Notes under the pieces: generated by a model | The model's database searches: none | The model's input: only the letters and a program-made list of their open reading frames with translations | What the model was told of the DNA's origin: nothing | Shown: positions 27,324 to 35,965 of the stretch, in pieces | How the letters are laid out: each line of letters starts with the position of its first letter | How positions within the stretch are numbered: the stretch's first letter is position 1 | Position numbers and translations under genes: made by a program | Origin: Hellea sp. | GTDB lineage: Bacteria > Pseudomonadota > Alphaproteobacteria > Caulobacterales > Maricaulaceae | Reading direction: 5' to 3' | Length of the DNA: 40,783 bases | Assembly (NCBI GenBank): GCA_020629195.1 | Contig: JAHDDT010000004.1 | Location: forward strand, 1-40,783

Positions 27324-28544
27324 TTAATTAGAGGTGATAATCAAGCATCCCGATGTCAATTTCGCAAGCGATTTACAGACCTCTTGTGCGTCTTTTATAG
27401 ACAGGCCTTCAAAGCGGGCCCGGTAAAGGGTTTGCCCATTGCGCGTGAGTGGCCTTACCTTAGCTTCGGCTTTTGATAAGGCGTGTAAGCTGCCAATCGT
27501 GCTAATCTGTTCATCAGCTTCTGATTTTTTCAGAAAGGCCCCGACCTGCACGCCCCAGCTTTTATCTGTCTCTATCTCGGATAGGAGCAGGGATTTGTCA
27601 TTACTGATGGTGATAGGTTTTTGATTGCGCCCCCGTAATCTCACGGCCTCTGTGACGCGCGGGGTGCTAGCGATTTGCGGAGCTTTGCGAGTCGGTACGG
27701 CCTCTCGCTTAACTGTAACCGGAGGAAGAGATTTAACCGGTTTGACACCCATGATATCAAAACCGCGTTCAATAAGGTCCTGCATATGTGAATTACGGGA
27801 CGCTCCGCTAGCCCCGCCCAAAACGACCGCTATCAGGCGCCGCCCCTCGCGTTGTGCCGATACAATAAGGTTATATCCGCTATCATTTGTGTAACCTGTC
27901 TTGAAACCGTCAACACCTTCTAACCAATGTAATAATTTGTTTGTGTTTTTATATGTTCGCCCTCCATAGCGAAAGCGTTCTTGACCAAAGTAATTATAAT
28001 AACGGCGGTGATGTAAAAGAATATTAGAGGCGAGTTTCGCCATGTCTCGCGCCGATGTTTTTTGTTCGGGATGGGGTAAGCCGTTGGCCGTTTTAAACGT
28101 CGTCTTGGTCATGCCTAAGTCCCGGGCTTTGGCCGTCATATGGTGGGCAAAGTTACTCTCTGAGCCTGCGAGCCTTTCAGCGAGTACAACAGCGGCATCA
28201 TTCGCACTTCTGACAGCCACGGCTTGGATCAGTGTCTCGACGGTAATCGTTTGCCCCGTCCGTAGTCCGAGTTTTGATGGCGGTGTTCGCGCGGCATTAG
28301 CTGAAACTCGAATGGGCTCGTCCAATTTCAATGTGCCCGCATTGAGGGCATCAAATGTAAGATATAATGTCATGACTTTTGTCAGAGAAGCTGGATATCT
28401 TAGCTCATCTATCTGCCGCGCGTGAATGATTTCCAGCGTATCTGCATCGACAACAATAGAGGCGTATCGCCGGGGTTGATCTTCGGCAAAAGCGGGTAGG
28501 CTTAGCGATATCAGCAGCAAAAAAGATATGAGCACGCGCAACAT
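27324..28544 (-). CDS. Serine-type D-Ala-D-Ala carboxypeptidase with C-terminal SPOR domain
   Basis: RYPASLTKVMTLYLTF (SxxK), VRSANDAAVVLAE (SxN), DGFKTGYTNDSGYNLI (KTG); SPOR-like WGVQVGAFLKKSEADEQI. Confidence 0.93.
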   Translation of the reverse strand: MLRVLISFLLLISLSLPAFAEDQPRRYASIVVDADTLEIIHARQIDELRYPASLTKVMTLYLTFDALNAGTLKLDEPIRVSANAARTPPSKLGLRTGQTITVETLIQAVAVRSANDAAVVLAERLAGSESNFAHHMTAKARDLGMTKTTFKTANGLPHPEQKTSARDMAKLASNILLHHRRYYNYFGQERFRYGGRTYKNTNKLLHWLEGVDGFKTGYTNDSGYNLIVSAQREGRRLIAVVLGGASGASRNSHMQDLIERGFDIMGVKPVKSLPPVTVKREAVPTRKAPQIASTPRVTEAVRLRGRNQKPITISNDKSLLLSEIETDKSWGVQVGAFLKKSEADEQISTIGSLHALSKAEAKVRPLTRNGQTLYRARFEGLSIKDAQEVCKSLAKLTSGCLIITSN

Positions 28545-28650
28545 AAATGGAGAATAAAGCCTTGAATATTTAATCAGGGTTAACGGGTCTTAATATGTGC
28601 TGTGATTTGTGCTTATGCGCAATCTAATAAACTGGCTCTTTACAGCTAGA

Positions 28651-29238
28651 CTAATATAGTTTTTGTGCGCCCCAGAGATTATAGCGCTGTGTCCACCCTT
28701 TAATGCCATTTGCCGATCTTACTTTGCACCAGTCGGCCTCATTACACTCTTCTAGCTCTAACAGAGCATTACGCTCTACAAGAGCGGTGACGCGTGCAGA
28801 ATTTTTAGCTTTCGCATGGAGGTCCGTTTGTTCCAAGACTAGGACGCGACGAATGCCTGAAAGAGCAGGTTTGTGGATCCAGCTTTCATCGCCCGTGACA
28901 TCACGTACTTTTCGCCACATCTCAGTCTCTGCGACAACGATGAGCGGGAGGCCTTTTCGTCGATATTGCCACGCAATAGGGTGTTTTCGAGAGGGACCTA
29001 TACGCCCATTCACTTTACCAACTTTTAAGCTGACATATCGTGGGACCGGAAAGCCGCTAGGCGTTTTCGCCCCTGAGACGCGGTAAATATTATTCAATGT
29101 CGGGGCTTGGGATGGAATATCTTCGACGACCCGTTTAATAGGTCGCTCAGTCTCAGCGCTTAAGATATCCTGTGCAAAGCTTGGGCTTGTAAAGGCAAAG
29201 CTAATCGTGAGCCCTAATATGAGTGAAAAGCGATTCAT
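28651..29238 (-). CDS. SH3-domain secreted protein
   Basis: Signal peptide; SGFPVPRYVSLKVGKVNGRIGPSRKHPIAWQYRRKGLPLIVV and DWCKVRSANGIKGWTQRYNLWG. Confidence 0.85.
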   Translation of the reverse strand: MNRFSLILGLTISFAFTSPSFAQDILSAETERPIKRVVEDIPSQAPTLNNIYRVSGAKTPSGFPVPRYVSLKVGKVNGRIGPSRKHPIAWQYRRKGLPLIVVAETEMWRKVRDVTGDESWIHKPALSGIRRVLVLEQTDLHAKAKNSARVTALVERNALLELEECNEADWCKVRSANGIKGWTQRYNLWGAQKLY

Positions 29239-29339
29239 GGGCTGTTAATGCGCAAATAGCCTAAACCAAAGGTAAATTTTGTGCCTATTGACTGCGTTTA
29301 GACTTGAGAATTCACAGCAAAAGTCGTCTAGTAGTGTCT

Positions 29340-30329
29340 ATGAGTTTTCCTAAACATTCCCGTCCGCGCGTTACCGTCACGCGCCGCCTTCCAAAAGCTG
29401 TAGAGGACCGTATGTCGGATTTATTCGATACGACCCTCAGGGCGGAGGATGTCGCAATGAGCCAAGCTGATCTCAAAGCTGCAATTGCGGATTGTGATGT
29501 TCTGGTCCCTACTGTCACCGATGATATCAATTCGGATGTAATTTCTGCCGCTTCGGATAAACTTAAGTTAATCGCAAATTTCGGGGCAGGAACCGACCAC
29601 ATAGATGTAGCCGCCGCACATCAGCGCGGTATTATGGTTACGAATACGCCAGGTGTTTTGACGGAAGATACGGCTGATCTAACAATGGCCTTGATACTCG
29701 CCGTTCCGCGAAGATTGGTCGAAGGTGATCGCCGCACGCGAGACGGCAACTTTAAGGGATGGTCACCAACCTTTATGCTAGGTCATCGTGTACGCGGAAA
29801 AAAACTGGGTATTATAGGTATGGGGCGTATCGGACAAGCCGTGGCCAGACGTGCACATGCCTTTGGTCTTGATGTTCATTATCATAATCGCCGTCGCTTA
29901 CCAGGCGGGATAGAGGATACTTTGGATGCCACTTATTGGCCTGAACTTGACCCCATGCTCACGGCTATCGATATTTTAGCCATCACCTGCCCCAGCACGC
30001 CAGAGACATATCATATGATTAACGCGGAGCGCCTCGCATTATTGTCTCCTGAGAGCTATATTGTTAATACTTCACGCGGCGAGGTGATTGACGAGGCCGC
30101 CCTCGCAAAAGCGTTATCCAAAGGTGACTTGGGCGGAGCAGGGCTTGATGTGTATGAGCTTGAACCGAAGGTGCATCCTGATCTCATGGATTTACCTAAT
30201 GTTATCCTCGCGCCGCATATTGGCTCAGCAACGCATGAAAGTCGCCGCGAAATGGGCGAGAAGGTGATGATAAATATTCGGGCGTTAATGGATGGGCATG
30301 CTTTTCCAGATCGCGTCTTACCGCTTTAA
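29340..30329 (+). CDS. D-2-hydroxyacid dehydrogenase (glyoxylate reductase/D-glycerate dehydrogenase-like)
   Basis: GKKLGIIGMGRIGQAVARRA, NTSRGEVIDEAALAKAL, GLDVYELEPKVHPDL, LAPHIGSATHESR; ORF opens at 29304. Confidence 0.9.
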   Translation: MSFPKHSRPRVTVTRRLPKAVEDRMSDLFDTTLRAEDVAMSQADLKAAIADCDVLVPTVTDDINSDVISAASDKLKLIANFGAGTDHIDVAAAHQRGIMVTNTPGVLTEDTADLTMALILAVPRRLVEGDRRTRDGNFKGWSPTFMLGHRVRGKKLGIIGMGRIGQAVARRAHAFGLDVHYHNRRRLPGGIEDTLDATYWPELDPMLTAIDILAITCPSTPETYHMINAERLALLSPESYIVNTSRGEVIDEAALAKALSKGDLGGAGLDVYELEPKVHPDLMDLPNVILAPHIGSATHESRREMGEKVMINIRALMDGHAFPDRVLPL

Positions 30330-30369
30330 ATTTAATGGGGCTTCTTCGAGCCCTTCATGGGAGAAGATA

Positions 30370-31302
30370 ATGTTGAAAAAAATGATTTTAAGTGCCGCCG
30401 TGATTGGCCTTGCAGCTTGCGGCGCAGAAACTACAGCGGCGCCTCAGGACACTAAAACATCTACCAATGAAGTTACTGCATCTAAACAGGATATTACGAC
30501 CCAAGAGCTGGGTAATGGATTTTACATGCTTTTGGGTCCGGGCGGTAATATCGGCGTTTCTGTCGGCGAGGATGGTGTCTTTGTCATAGATGATAAGTTC
30601 TCACGCTTTGCAGATCAAATTATCGGACAGATTCGCGGGATAACGGATGCGCCTATTCGCTATGTTATCAATACACATTATCACGGCGATCACAGCGGCG
30701 CGAATGCTGAAATGAAAGAGACAGGGGCTGTCGTCGTTGCCCATGATAATGTGCGCAAGCGCATGGGCATGAGTTTTGAAAACAAGGCTTTCGGACGTAC
30801 TGTAAACGCTGTTGATGAAGCGCTCTGGCCTGACTTAACATATTCAGAAAATGCGACCTTCCACTTTAATGGTCAAACTGTTGAAGCTATTCACACTCCA
30901 AGCGCTCACACAGATGGCGACTCCATTCTTTATTTTAAAGAAGCCAATATTTTGCATATGGGGGATAACTTTTTTCTGGGTCTTTTCCCATATATTGATG
31001 TTGATGGAGGCGGGAGTCTTGCGGGTATGATTGCTTCTCATGAAAGAGCTTTAGAGCTTGTTAATGATGAAACTAAAATTATTCCCGGTCACGGACCATT
31101 AGCGGTAAAAGATGACCTTATTAAGACGCATCAGATGTTGAAAATAATTGAGACCCGTGTCAGTAACGAAATTAAGAGGGGCGCTTCTCTCGATGACATT
31201 TTGAAAAAGGATATATTGGCGGATTATGCCGAGTTTTCATCCTTTATAGATAAGGACAATATGGTCAAAATTGCACACCGCTCTATCCTAAAAACGCAAT
31301 AA
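30370..31302 (+). CDS. MBL-fold metallo-hydrolase, lipoprotein signal
   Basis: MILSAAVIGLAACGAE lipobox; NTHYHGDHSGAN (HxHxDH), HTPSAHTDGDSILYF, HMGDNFF, IIPGHGP. Confidence 0.92.
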   Translation: MLKKMILSAAVIGLAACGAETTAAPQDTKTSTNEVTASKQDITTQELGNGFYMLLGPGGNIGVSVGEDGVFVIDDKFSRFADQIIGQIRGITDAPIRYVINTHYHGDHSGANAEMKETGAVVVAHDNVRKRMGMSFENKAFGRTVNAVDEALWPDLTYSENATFHFNGQTVEAIHTPSAHTDGDSILYFKEANILHMGDNFFLGLFPYIDVDGGGSLAGMIASHERALELVNDETKIIPGHGPLAVKDDLIKTHQMLKIIETRVSNEIKRGASLDDILKKDILADYAEFSSFIDKDNMVKIAHRSILKTQ

Positions 31303-31345
31303 AATAGAGTCTGGTTTGCGCCTGAGCGAGCGTAAAGATGCGGAC

Positions 31346-31414
31346 ACCCTCCCCCAATTGGGTATCGTAGCTTTACAATCGATGGCCCTCCTTCGGCGCA
31401 AGCTGAGGGAGGGT
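31346..31414. repeat. Nested palindromic intergenic element
   Basis: Outer arms ACCCTCCC (31346-31353)/GGGAGGGT (31407-31414); inner palindrome CCCAATTGGG and inner CCCTCC...GGGAGG around TTCGGCGCAAGCTGA. Confidence 0.6.
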
Positions 31415-31484
31415 TATTTCGTTTAACAAAGCGCCATGATCCTAGATTAAGTGCTGATTCGACTCTGGCCGCCACCCATGCATA

Positions 31485-32318
31485 ATGACGTTAATGCTAA
31501 GTTGGAAACCAAACATATGTTCCAAGAATGTGATAATGCTGATGAGCGCATGTCTGCTCTCGGTAACAGGATTTGGTATGAGCACAGATGATTTAACCCT
31601 CGGGGAAAAGGGAACCGTAAGATCTATTTCCGATGGCGATACACTCTATTTGGATGACGGTCTTAAAGTGCGTTTGTCAGCCATACAGGCACCCAAATTA
31701 CCCCTTGGACGCGTAGGATTTAAAGCTTGGCCATTGGGCGATGAGAGCAAAGCAGCTTTGGCGTCTTTGGTGAAAGACAAAACTCTTCAGCTTTATTATG
31801 GTGGAGAGAAAAGAGATCGCTACGGGCGAGCTCTGGCGCAAACCTTTACTCTAAATGCTAAGGGTGAACGGGATATCTGGCTTCAAGAGGAGATGGTGAG
31901 ATTGGGGATGGCCCGCGTCTATACTTGGCCCGACACCTTTCAAGATGCGGAAAAACTATATGCGGCAGAGATTGCTGCGCGGGATGCTAAGCGCGGTATT
32001 TGGGGGCATGATTATTATCGTATTAGATCTCCTGAACCTAATGCTTTGGCCCAAGATATTGATAGCTATCAAGTTATTCAGGGTATTATTACATCTACCG
32101 CGGATGTGCGTGGACAAATTTATCTTAACTTTGGCGCGGATTACAAAACAGACTTTACGATTGCCATCGCTAAACGGGATCGGAAGCGGTTTAAGGCTGC
32201 GGGTATTGATCCGCTTTCTTTGGAAGGCGCGACTGTGAGGGTGAGGGGCTGGGTTGAACTCTCAAACGGTCCAATGGTATGGCTAGATCACCCAGAACGT
32301 TTAGAGGTCTTGAATTAG
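31485..32318 (+). CDS. SNase-like thermonuclease family protein
   Basis: GTVRSISDGDTLYLDDGLKVRLSAIQAPKL, RDRYGRALAQTF, WLQEEMVRLGMARVY, AAEIAARDAKRGIWG. Confidence 0.88.
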   Translation: MTLMLSWKPNICSKNVIMLMSACLLSVTGFGMSTDDLTLGEKGTVRSISDGDTLYLDDGLKVRLSAIQAPKLPLGRVGFKAWPLGDESKAALASLVKDKTLQLYYGGEKRDRYGRALAQTFTLNAKGERDIWLQEEMVRLGMARVYTWPDTFQDAEKLYAAEIAARDAKRGIWGHDYYRIRSPEPNALAQDIDSYQVIQGIITSTADVRGQIYLNFGADYKTDFTIAIAKRDRKRFKAAGIDPLSLEGATVRVRGWVELSNGPMVWLDHPERLEVLN

Positions 32319-32696
32319 GGGTTTGCAACCCACGCCCTGAACAGAAACTTTCTCACCTGTTTCTCGGTTTACGACATAGCAATCATTGCCCATCATTATA
32401 AGATCTACATGACTAGGACGTTCTAAAGTTCGGCCATCAATGATACGTCCATCACGTTTGTTCACAGAAGCAGGTTCAATCGTCACTGAGGATTTTTTCA
32501 TAAAGCTGTCTGGCGCTAATGTCACATTGGAGCCCACAGCTTTCGACACCGCTAAGGTCAGGGCGTCCTTTGCGCCTTCATCCATCTGGGTTAAAAGCGC
32601 AGGGCTCGCCTCAGGGCTAGGCGTTGTCTTACAGGCGGCCAAAAACACTGCACTTAAAAGCGAAAACCATACCATATGTTTTGTTGAAAATATCAT
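32301..32696 (-). CDS. Hypothetical small lipoprotein
   Basis: LLSAVFLAACKTTP lipobox; ATG overlaps stop of upstream S41 peptidase (TAATG). Confidence 0.65.
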   Translation of the reverse strand: MIFSTKHMVWFSLLSAVFLAACKTTPSPEASPALLTQMDEGAKDALTLAVSKAVGSNVTLAPDSFMKKSSVTIEPASVNKRDGRIIDGRTLERPSHVDLIMMGNDCYVVNRETGEKVSVQGVGCKPLIQDL

Positions 32697-34336
32697 TATT
32701 GGCCTGTCGGCGTATAAAGAATACGGCTGTTTTCGAGGGCAAAGCGGTTACGAATGCGCTCTTCGTTTAGCAGTGACGCGGCTGGGTCACTCTCAAATCT
32801 AATTTGAGATTTAGCTTGTGTGACCGCTGTTGAGCTTGCGGGGCAAGTTCCATTCGCGCGGTAAGACAGGGCTGTAGCCAGCATGTTTTCAGTCTCATCG
32901 CCGAGCTGGCTTGAAAAATCGTCGGTGGCAACGCACCCTGTAATTTTCTCGCCTACAGCTGAGCTTGCATTATTAGGCGCAAATCCGTCTGCATAATCGC
33001 CAAAGTTTTTGTTATTTACGCCGCGAAATTGAATCGTAAAATAAGTCTCGCCGCAATTATCCGTTCCGTAAAAACCATAAGGCTTTCCGCACGTTTTACT
33101 GCCAATTAGTATAACTTCTACATCAATACCTCTTAGGCCGTTAATAACGGCTTCACTCGCACTGCAAGTATTATCTGTCGAGAGAATGAATATGCGGGGC
33201 AAATCAACGGTGTCTAAATCGCGGCCTTCTGGAAAGGCGTCATTAAACCCAAGACTTTCTTTGTAGAAAGGTGTTGGCGTGATTGTTCGTCCTGTTACAG
33301 GATTTATTGTGGGGTGCTTGTCATTAAACTGGAGTGTCTCAAAGTTAGCATTAGCTGTGCGCGTATCTCCAGCAGTCATATAAGCAATCTGACTCGCGAT
33401 CGCGAGGAAGCCGCCGCCATTATAACGAAGGTCTAGTACAAGGTCGTTGATACCTGCATTCTTCATATTCGTATAGGCGTTTGCAATTTGTTGCTCTGCT
33501 GTTGAGACGCCAAATGTTGTAAAGAGAATATACCCCACTTTGCCGGTGGGTGTATCAATAATCTTAGTGGTGTTAACGGGTTGTTCGGCAACGACATCCG
33601 ATGTCAGAGTCACAGTGCGCGTGGCTTGTGAGCCAACATCACGTACTAAGAATGTGTGGCTTTCCCCTGCAGCGGATGGAAATAATCCAGCATTTAAGAC
33701 AGCTGTATTGTTACCATTTATTGCGTCTTCGCCGTCTATTTCAAGAATTTCTGTACCGCGCAAGAGGCTGTTATTGGCGGCAGCAGGCGAACCTGGCTGT
33801 ACCAAAGCAACTCTAATATCGCGGGGCGGGGAAGATTCTATTAAGACGAAATCTGCACCATATCCTGCTGATGCGCCCGTTGCGACGCGCTGTTCATACT
33901 CATCCGTTGGAATGTTGAAGTGAAACTGGTCTCTATTTGTGCCTGATGCTGTTGTCGCCGATGTTCTTAGTTTATCAAAATAAGCTATGCGGTCATCACT
34001 ATTCGCGGGATTTATATCTGGAACTTCATTATACCAAAGATAGGTTTCGTCAGTCCACGATCTAAGCCAGAATTTTTCACGTGTCGTTGAACCTGCCACA
34101 TCTGGATAAGGGTCTCCGTTAATATCGCGAGTGGTACGAGGGGTGGCGCATTGATTTTTAAAACTAGAGGCCGGCGCGTACGTGCCAGCTGTCCATGTAG
34201 GTTCGCTTGAACCGGCTGGTGTTGTGGGCGTTACGCCAATGGGGGCACTGCTACTACTTCCGCCGCAAGCGGTCAGTAGTGTGGCAGACATTGTGAGCGC
34301 TGCTGTTGCGAGTAAGCGGGATGTTAATCGGGTCAT
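32696..34336 (-). CDS. S41-family peptidase, lipoprotein
   Basis: LTACGGSSSS lipobox; PDZ-like region; KVGYILFTTF, DLVLDLRYNGGGFL, STDNTCSASEAVINGL (catalytic Ser). Confidence 0.9.
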   Translation of the reverse strand: MTRLTSRLLATAALTMSATLLTACGGSSSSAPIGVTPTTPAGSSEPTWTAGTYAPASSFKNQCATPRTTRDINGDPYPDVAGSTTREKFWLRSWTDETYLWYNEVPDINPANSDDRIAYFDKLRTSATTASGTNRDQFHFNIPTDEYEQRVATGASAGYGADFVLIESSPPRDIRVALVQPGSPAAANNSLLRGTEILEIDGEDAINGNNTAVLNAGLFPSAAGESHTFLVRDVGSQATRTVTLTSDVVAEQPVNTTKIIDTPTGKVGYILFTTFGVSTAEQQIANAYTNMKNAGINDLVLDLRYNGGGFLAIASQIAYMTAGDTRTANANFETLQFNDKHPTINPVTGRTITPTPFYKESLGFNDAFPEGRDLDTVDLPRIFILSTDNTCSASEAVINGLRGIDVEVILIGSKTCGKPYGFYGTDNCGETYFTIQFRGVNNKNFGDYADGFAPNNASSAVGEKITGCVATDDFSSQLGDETENMLATALSYRANGTCPASSTAVTQAKSQIRFESDPAASLLNEERIRNRFALENSRILYTPTGQ

Positions 34337-34410
34337 GCGAGGTCCTTATTAATTTCCATTCAAATATAGCTTAACTTGGTGCTTCCCTAGCGTAAACGCT
34401 TCATAACATT

Positions 34411-34440
34411 AAAAAAGCATCCTGTGATGAACAGGATGCT
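34411..34440 (-). terminator. Rho-independent terminator downstream of carD
   Basis: AGCATCCTGT-GATGA-ACAGGATGCT perfect 10-bp stem, T-tract on minus strand. Confidence 0.9.
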
Positions 34441-34465
34441 TCAACTTTTGGTGATGAGAAATACG

Positions 34466-35080
34466 TTAAGCTGCAGCGGTTTCTTCGCTATTATCGTTTT
34501 CTTCTGCCTCTTTTGCAGCTTTAGCGGCTTGGCGCGTCCGCGCTTTTGTCAAAGTTTCAAGAACTTCTTCAAGAGCTGCACCACGGTCAATTTTTTTGAT
34601 CGCCGCCACTTCGCGCACCATGCGATCAGTTGCACGCTCATATAATTGGCGCTCTGAATAGCTTTGTTCGGGTTGTGCATCTGTACGGTGAAGGTCTCTA
34701 ACAACTTCTGAGACAAGTATCAGGTCGCCAGAGTTGATTTTGGCTTCATATTCCTGCGCGCGTCGGCTCCACATCGTACGCTTTATGCGCGCACGGCCCT
34801 TGAGTGTTGTGAATGAATCTTTGAGGATAAGCTCATTGGAAAGAGCCCGCATGCCTGACGTGGCGGCCTTATCTGTTGGGACGCGCAATGTCATTTTATC
34901 TTGCTCGAAGTGAACGACATAAGTTTCAATATCAAAACCTGCAATAACGTCTTGCTCTATGCCTGTGACTTTACCCACACCATGGGCTGGATAAACGATA
35001 TGCTGTCCTGCTTTAAAAAGTTTCTTTTTGGATGCCGTTTTTTTCGCTGTCTTTTTGGCAGCTGATTTCTTTGTCGCCAT
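34466..35080 (-). CDS. carD: CarD family transcriptional regulator
   Basis: Lys-rich N-terminal tail then FKAGQHIVYPAHGVGKVTGIEQ...LRVPTDKAATSGMRALSN...RAQEYEAKINSGDLILVSEVVRDLHR. Confidence 0.95.
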   Translation of the reverse strand: MATKKSAAKKTAKKTASKKKLFKAGQHIVYPAHGVGKVTGIEQDVIAGFDIETYVVHFEQDKMTLRVPTDKAATSGMRALSNELILKDSFTTLKGRARIKRTMWSRRAQEYEAKINSGDLILVSEVVRDLHRTDAQPEQSYSERQLYERATDRMVREVAAIKKIDRGAALEEVLETLTKARTRQAAKAAKEAEENDNSEETAAA

Positions 35081-35248
35081 GTCTGGAAATATCCTTTGAT
35101 CTTTGATCCCACAAACAGGATGCCTTTAGAATAACAAAACGACGCGGCTTTTGAGGTCGCATCGTTCTTAATTACGTATAATATATCACAAAAAACGATA
35201 GATTGCGAGTCTGCGGGAATTTTATTTCAGTTGTCCTTCAATTAAGGC

Positions 35249-35593
35249 TTATTCATCGCCTGTACCTGGTTTTTCACTGAAATATTTTTCAAATTTACCT
35301 GTCTCGGACTCGAACTTCTCGCGGTCTTCTGGTGGGTCTTTTTTAATTGTGATGACGGGCCAAAGTTCTGCATATTTTGAATTAATCGCGAGCCATTTTC
35401 CGTCTGGGTCGTCTTCTGTGTCGGGAACAATAGCGTCAACAGGACATTCCGGCTCACAAACGCCGCAATCAATGCATTCGTCAGGATGAATCACGAGCAT
35501 ATTTTCCCCCTCATAAAAGCAGTCCACCGGACAGACTTCTACGCAATCCATAAATTTACATTTTACGCATTCGTCTTTGACGATGTAAGTCAT
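35249..35593 (-). CDS. fdxA: Ferredoxin FdxA (7Fe type)
   Basis: [55 protein letters not shown]. Confidence 0.96.
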   Translation of the reverse strand: MTYIVKDECVKCKFMDCVEVCPVDCFYEGENMLVIHPDECIDCGVCEPECPVDAIVPDTEDDPDGKWLAINSKYAELWPVITIKKDPPEDREKFESETGKFEKYFSEKPGTGDE

Positions 35594-35643
35594 TTGGGCA
35601 TTCCTTATTTCAGATGGCGATGTGGCAATACAGGCGCAAATTG

Positions 35644-35964
35644 TCAAGCGGCGGAATGGTCACGATAAAGCGATTGGGCCTCTGGTGCAGGGCCGCGCCG
35701 CGTGCCCGCGCTGAGCATTTCAATCTGCATGAGAACCTTTCCGCGCATAAATGTCACCTCTTGGCCAGGCCTTATTTGTATGCCGGGTTTGCGAATGCGT
35801 TCTGTCTGGCCATTTCGCGTGAGCCTAATTTTACCGCCTAATATCATTTTAGTCGCGAGACTTCGTGTTTTAAATATTCGTGTGCGGTAGAGCCAGACAT
35901 CCAACCGACAGCCCTCATCGTGGGTCTCATTTAGAGTATTAACCGCGTGTTGGCGTCGTCCCAA
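35644..35964 (-). CDS. S4 RNA-binding domain protein (HSP15-like)
   Basis: [43 protein letters not shown]; apparent TTG start 1 nt after helicase stop. Confidence 0.85.
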   Translation of the reverse strand: MGRRQHAVNTLNETHDEGCRLDVWLYRTRIFKTRSLATKMILGGKIRLTRNGQTERIRKPGIQIRPGQEVTFMRGKVLMQIEMLSAGTRRGPAPEAQSLYRDHSAA

Positions 35965-35965
35965 G

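Noticed and set aside
31224-31475. Minus-strand 83-aa ORF
   Set aside because: Crosses the palindromic repeat and the 3' end of the MBL gene; composition reflects the repeat, not a protein family.
31456-31477. GATTCGACTCTGGCCGCCACCC resembles a tRNA T-loop/acceptor 3' end (possible att site remnant)
   Set aside because: No matching 5' acceptor, D- or anticodon arm upstream and no integrase or second repeat copy seen; too short to support.
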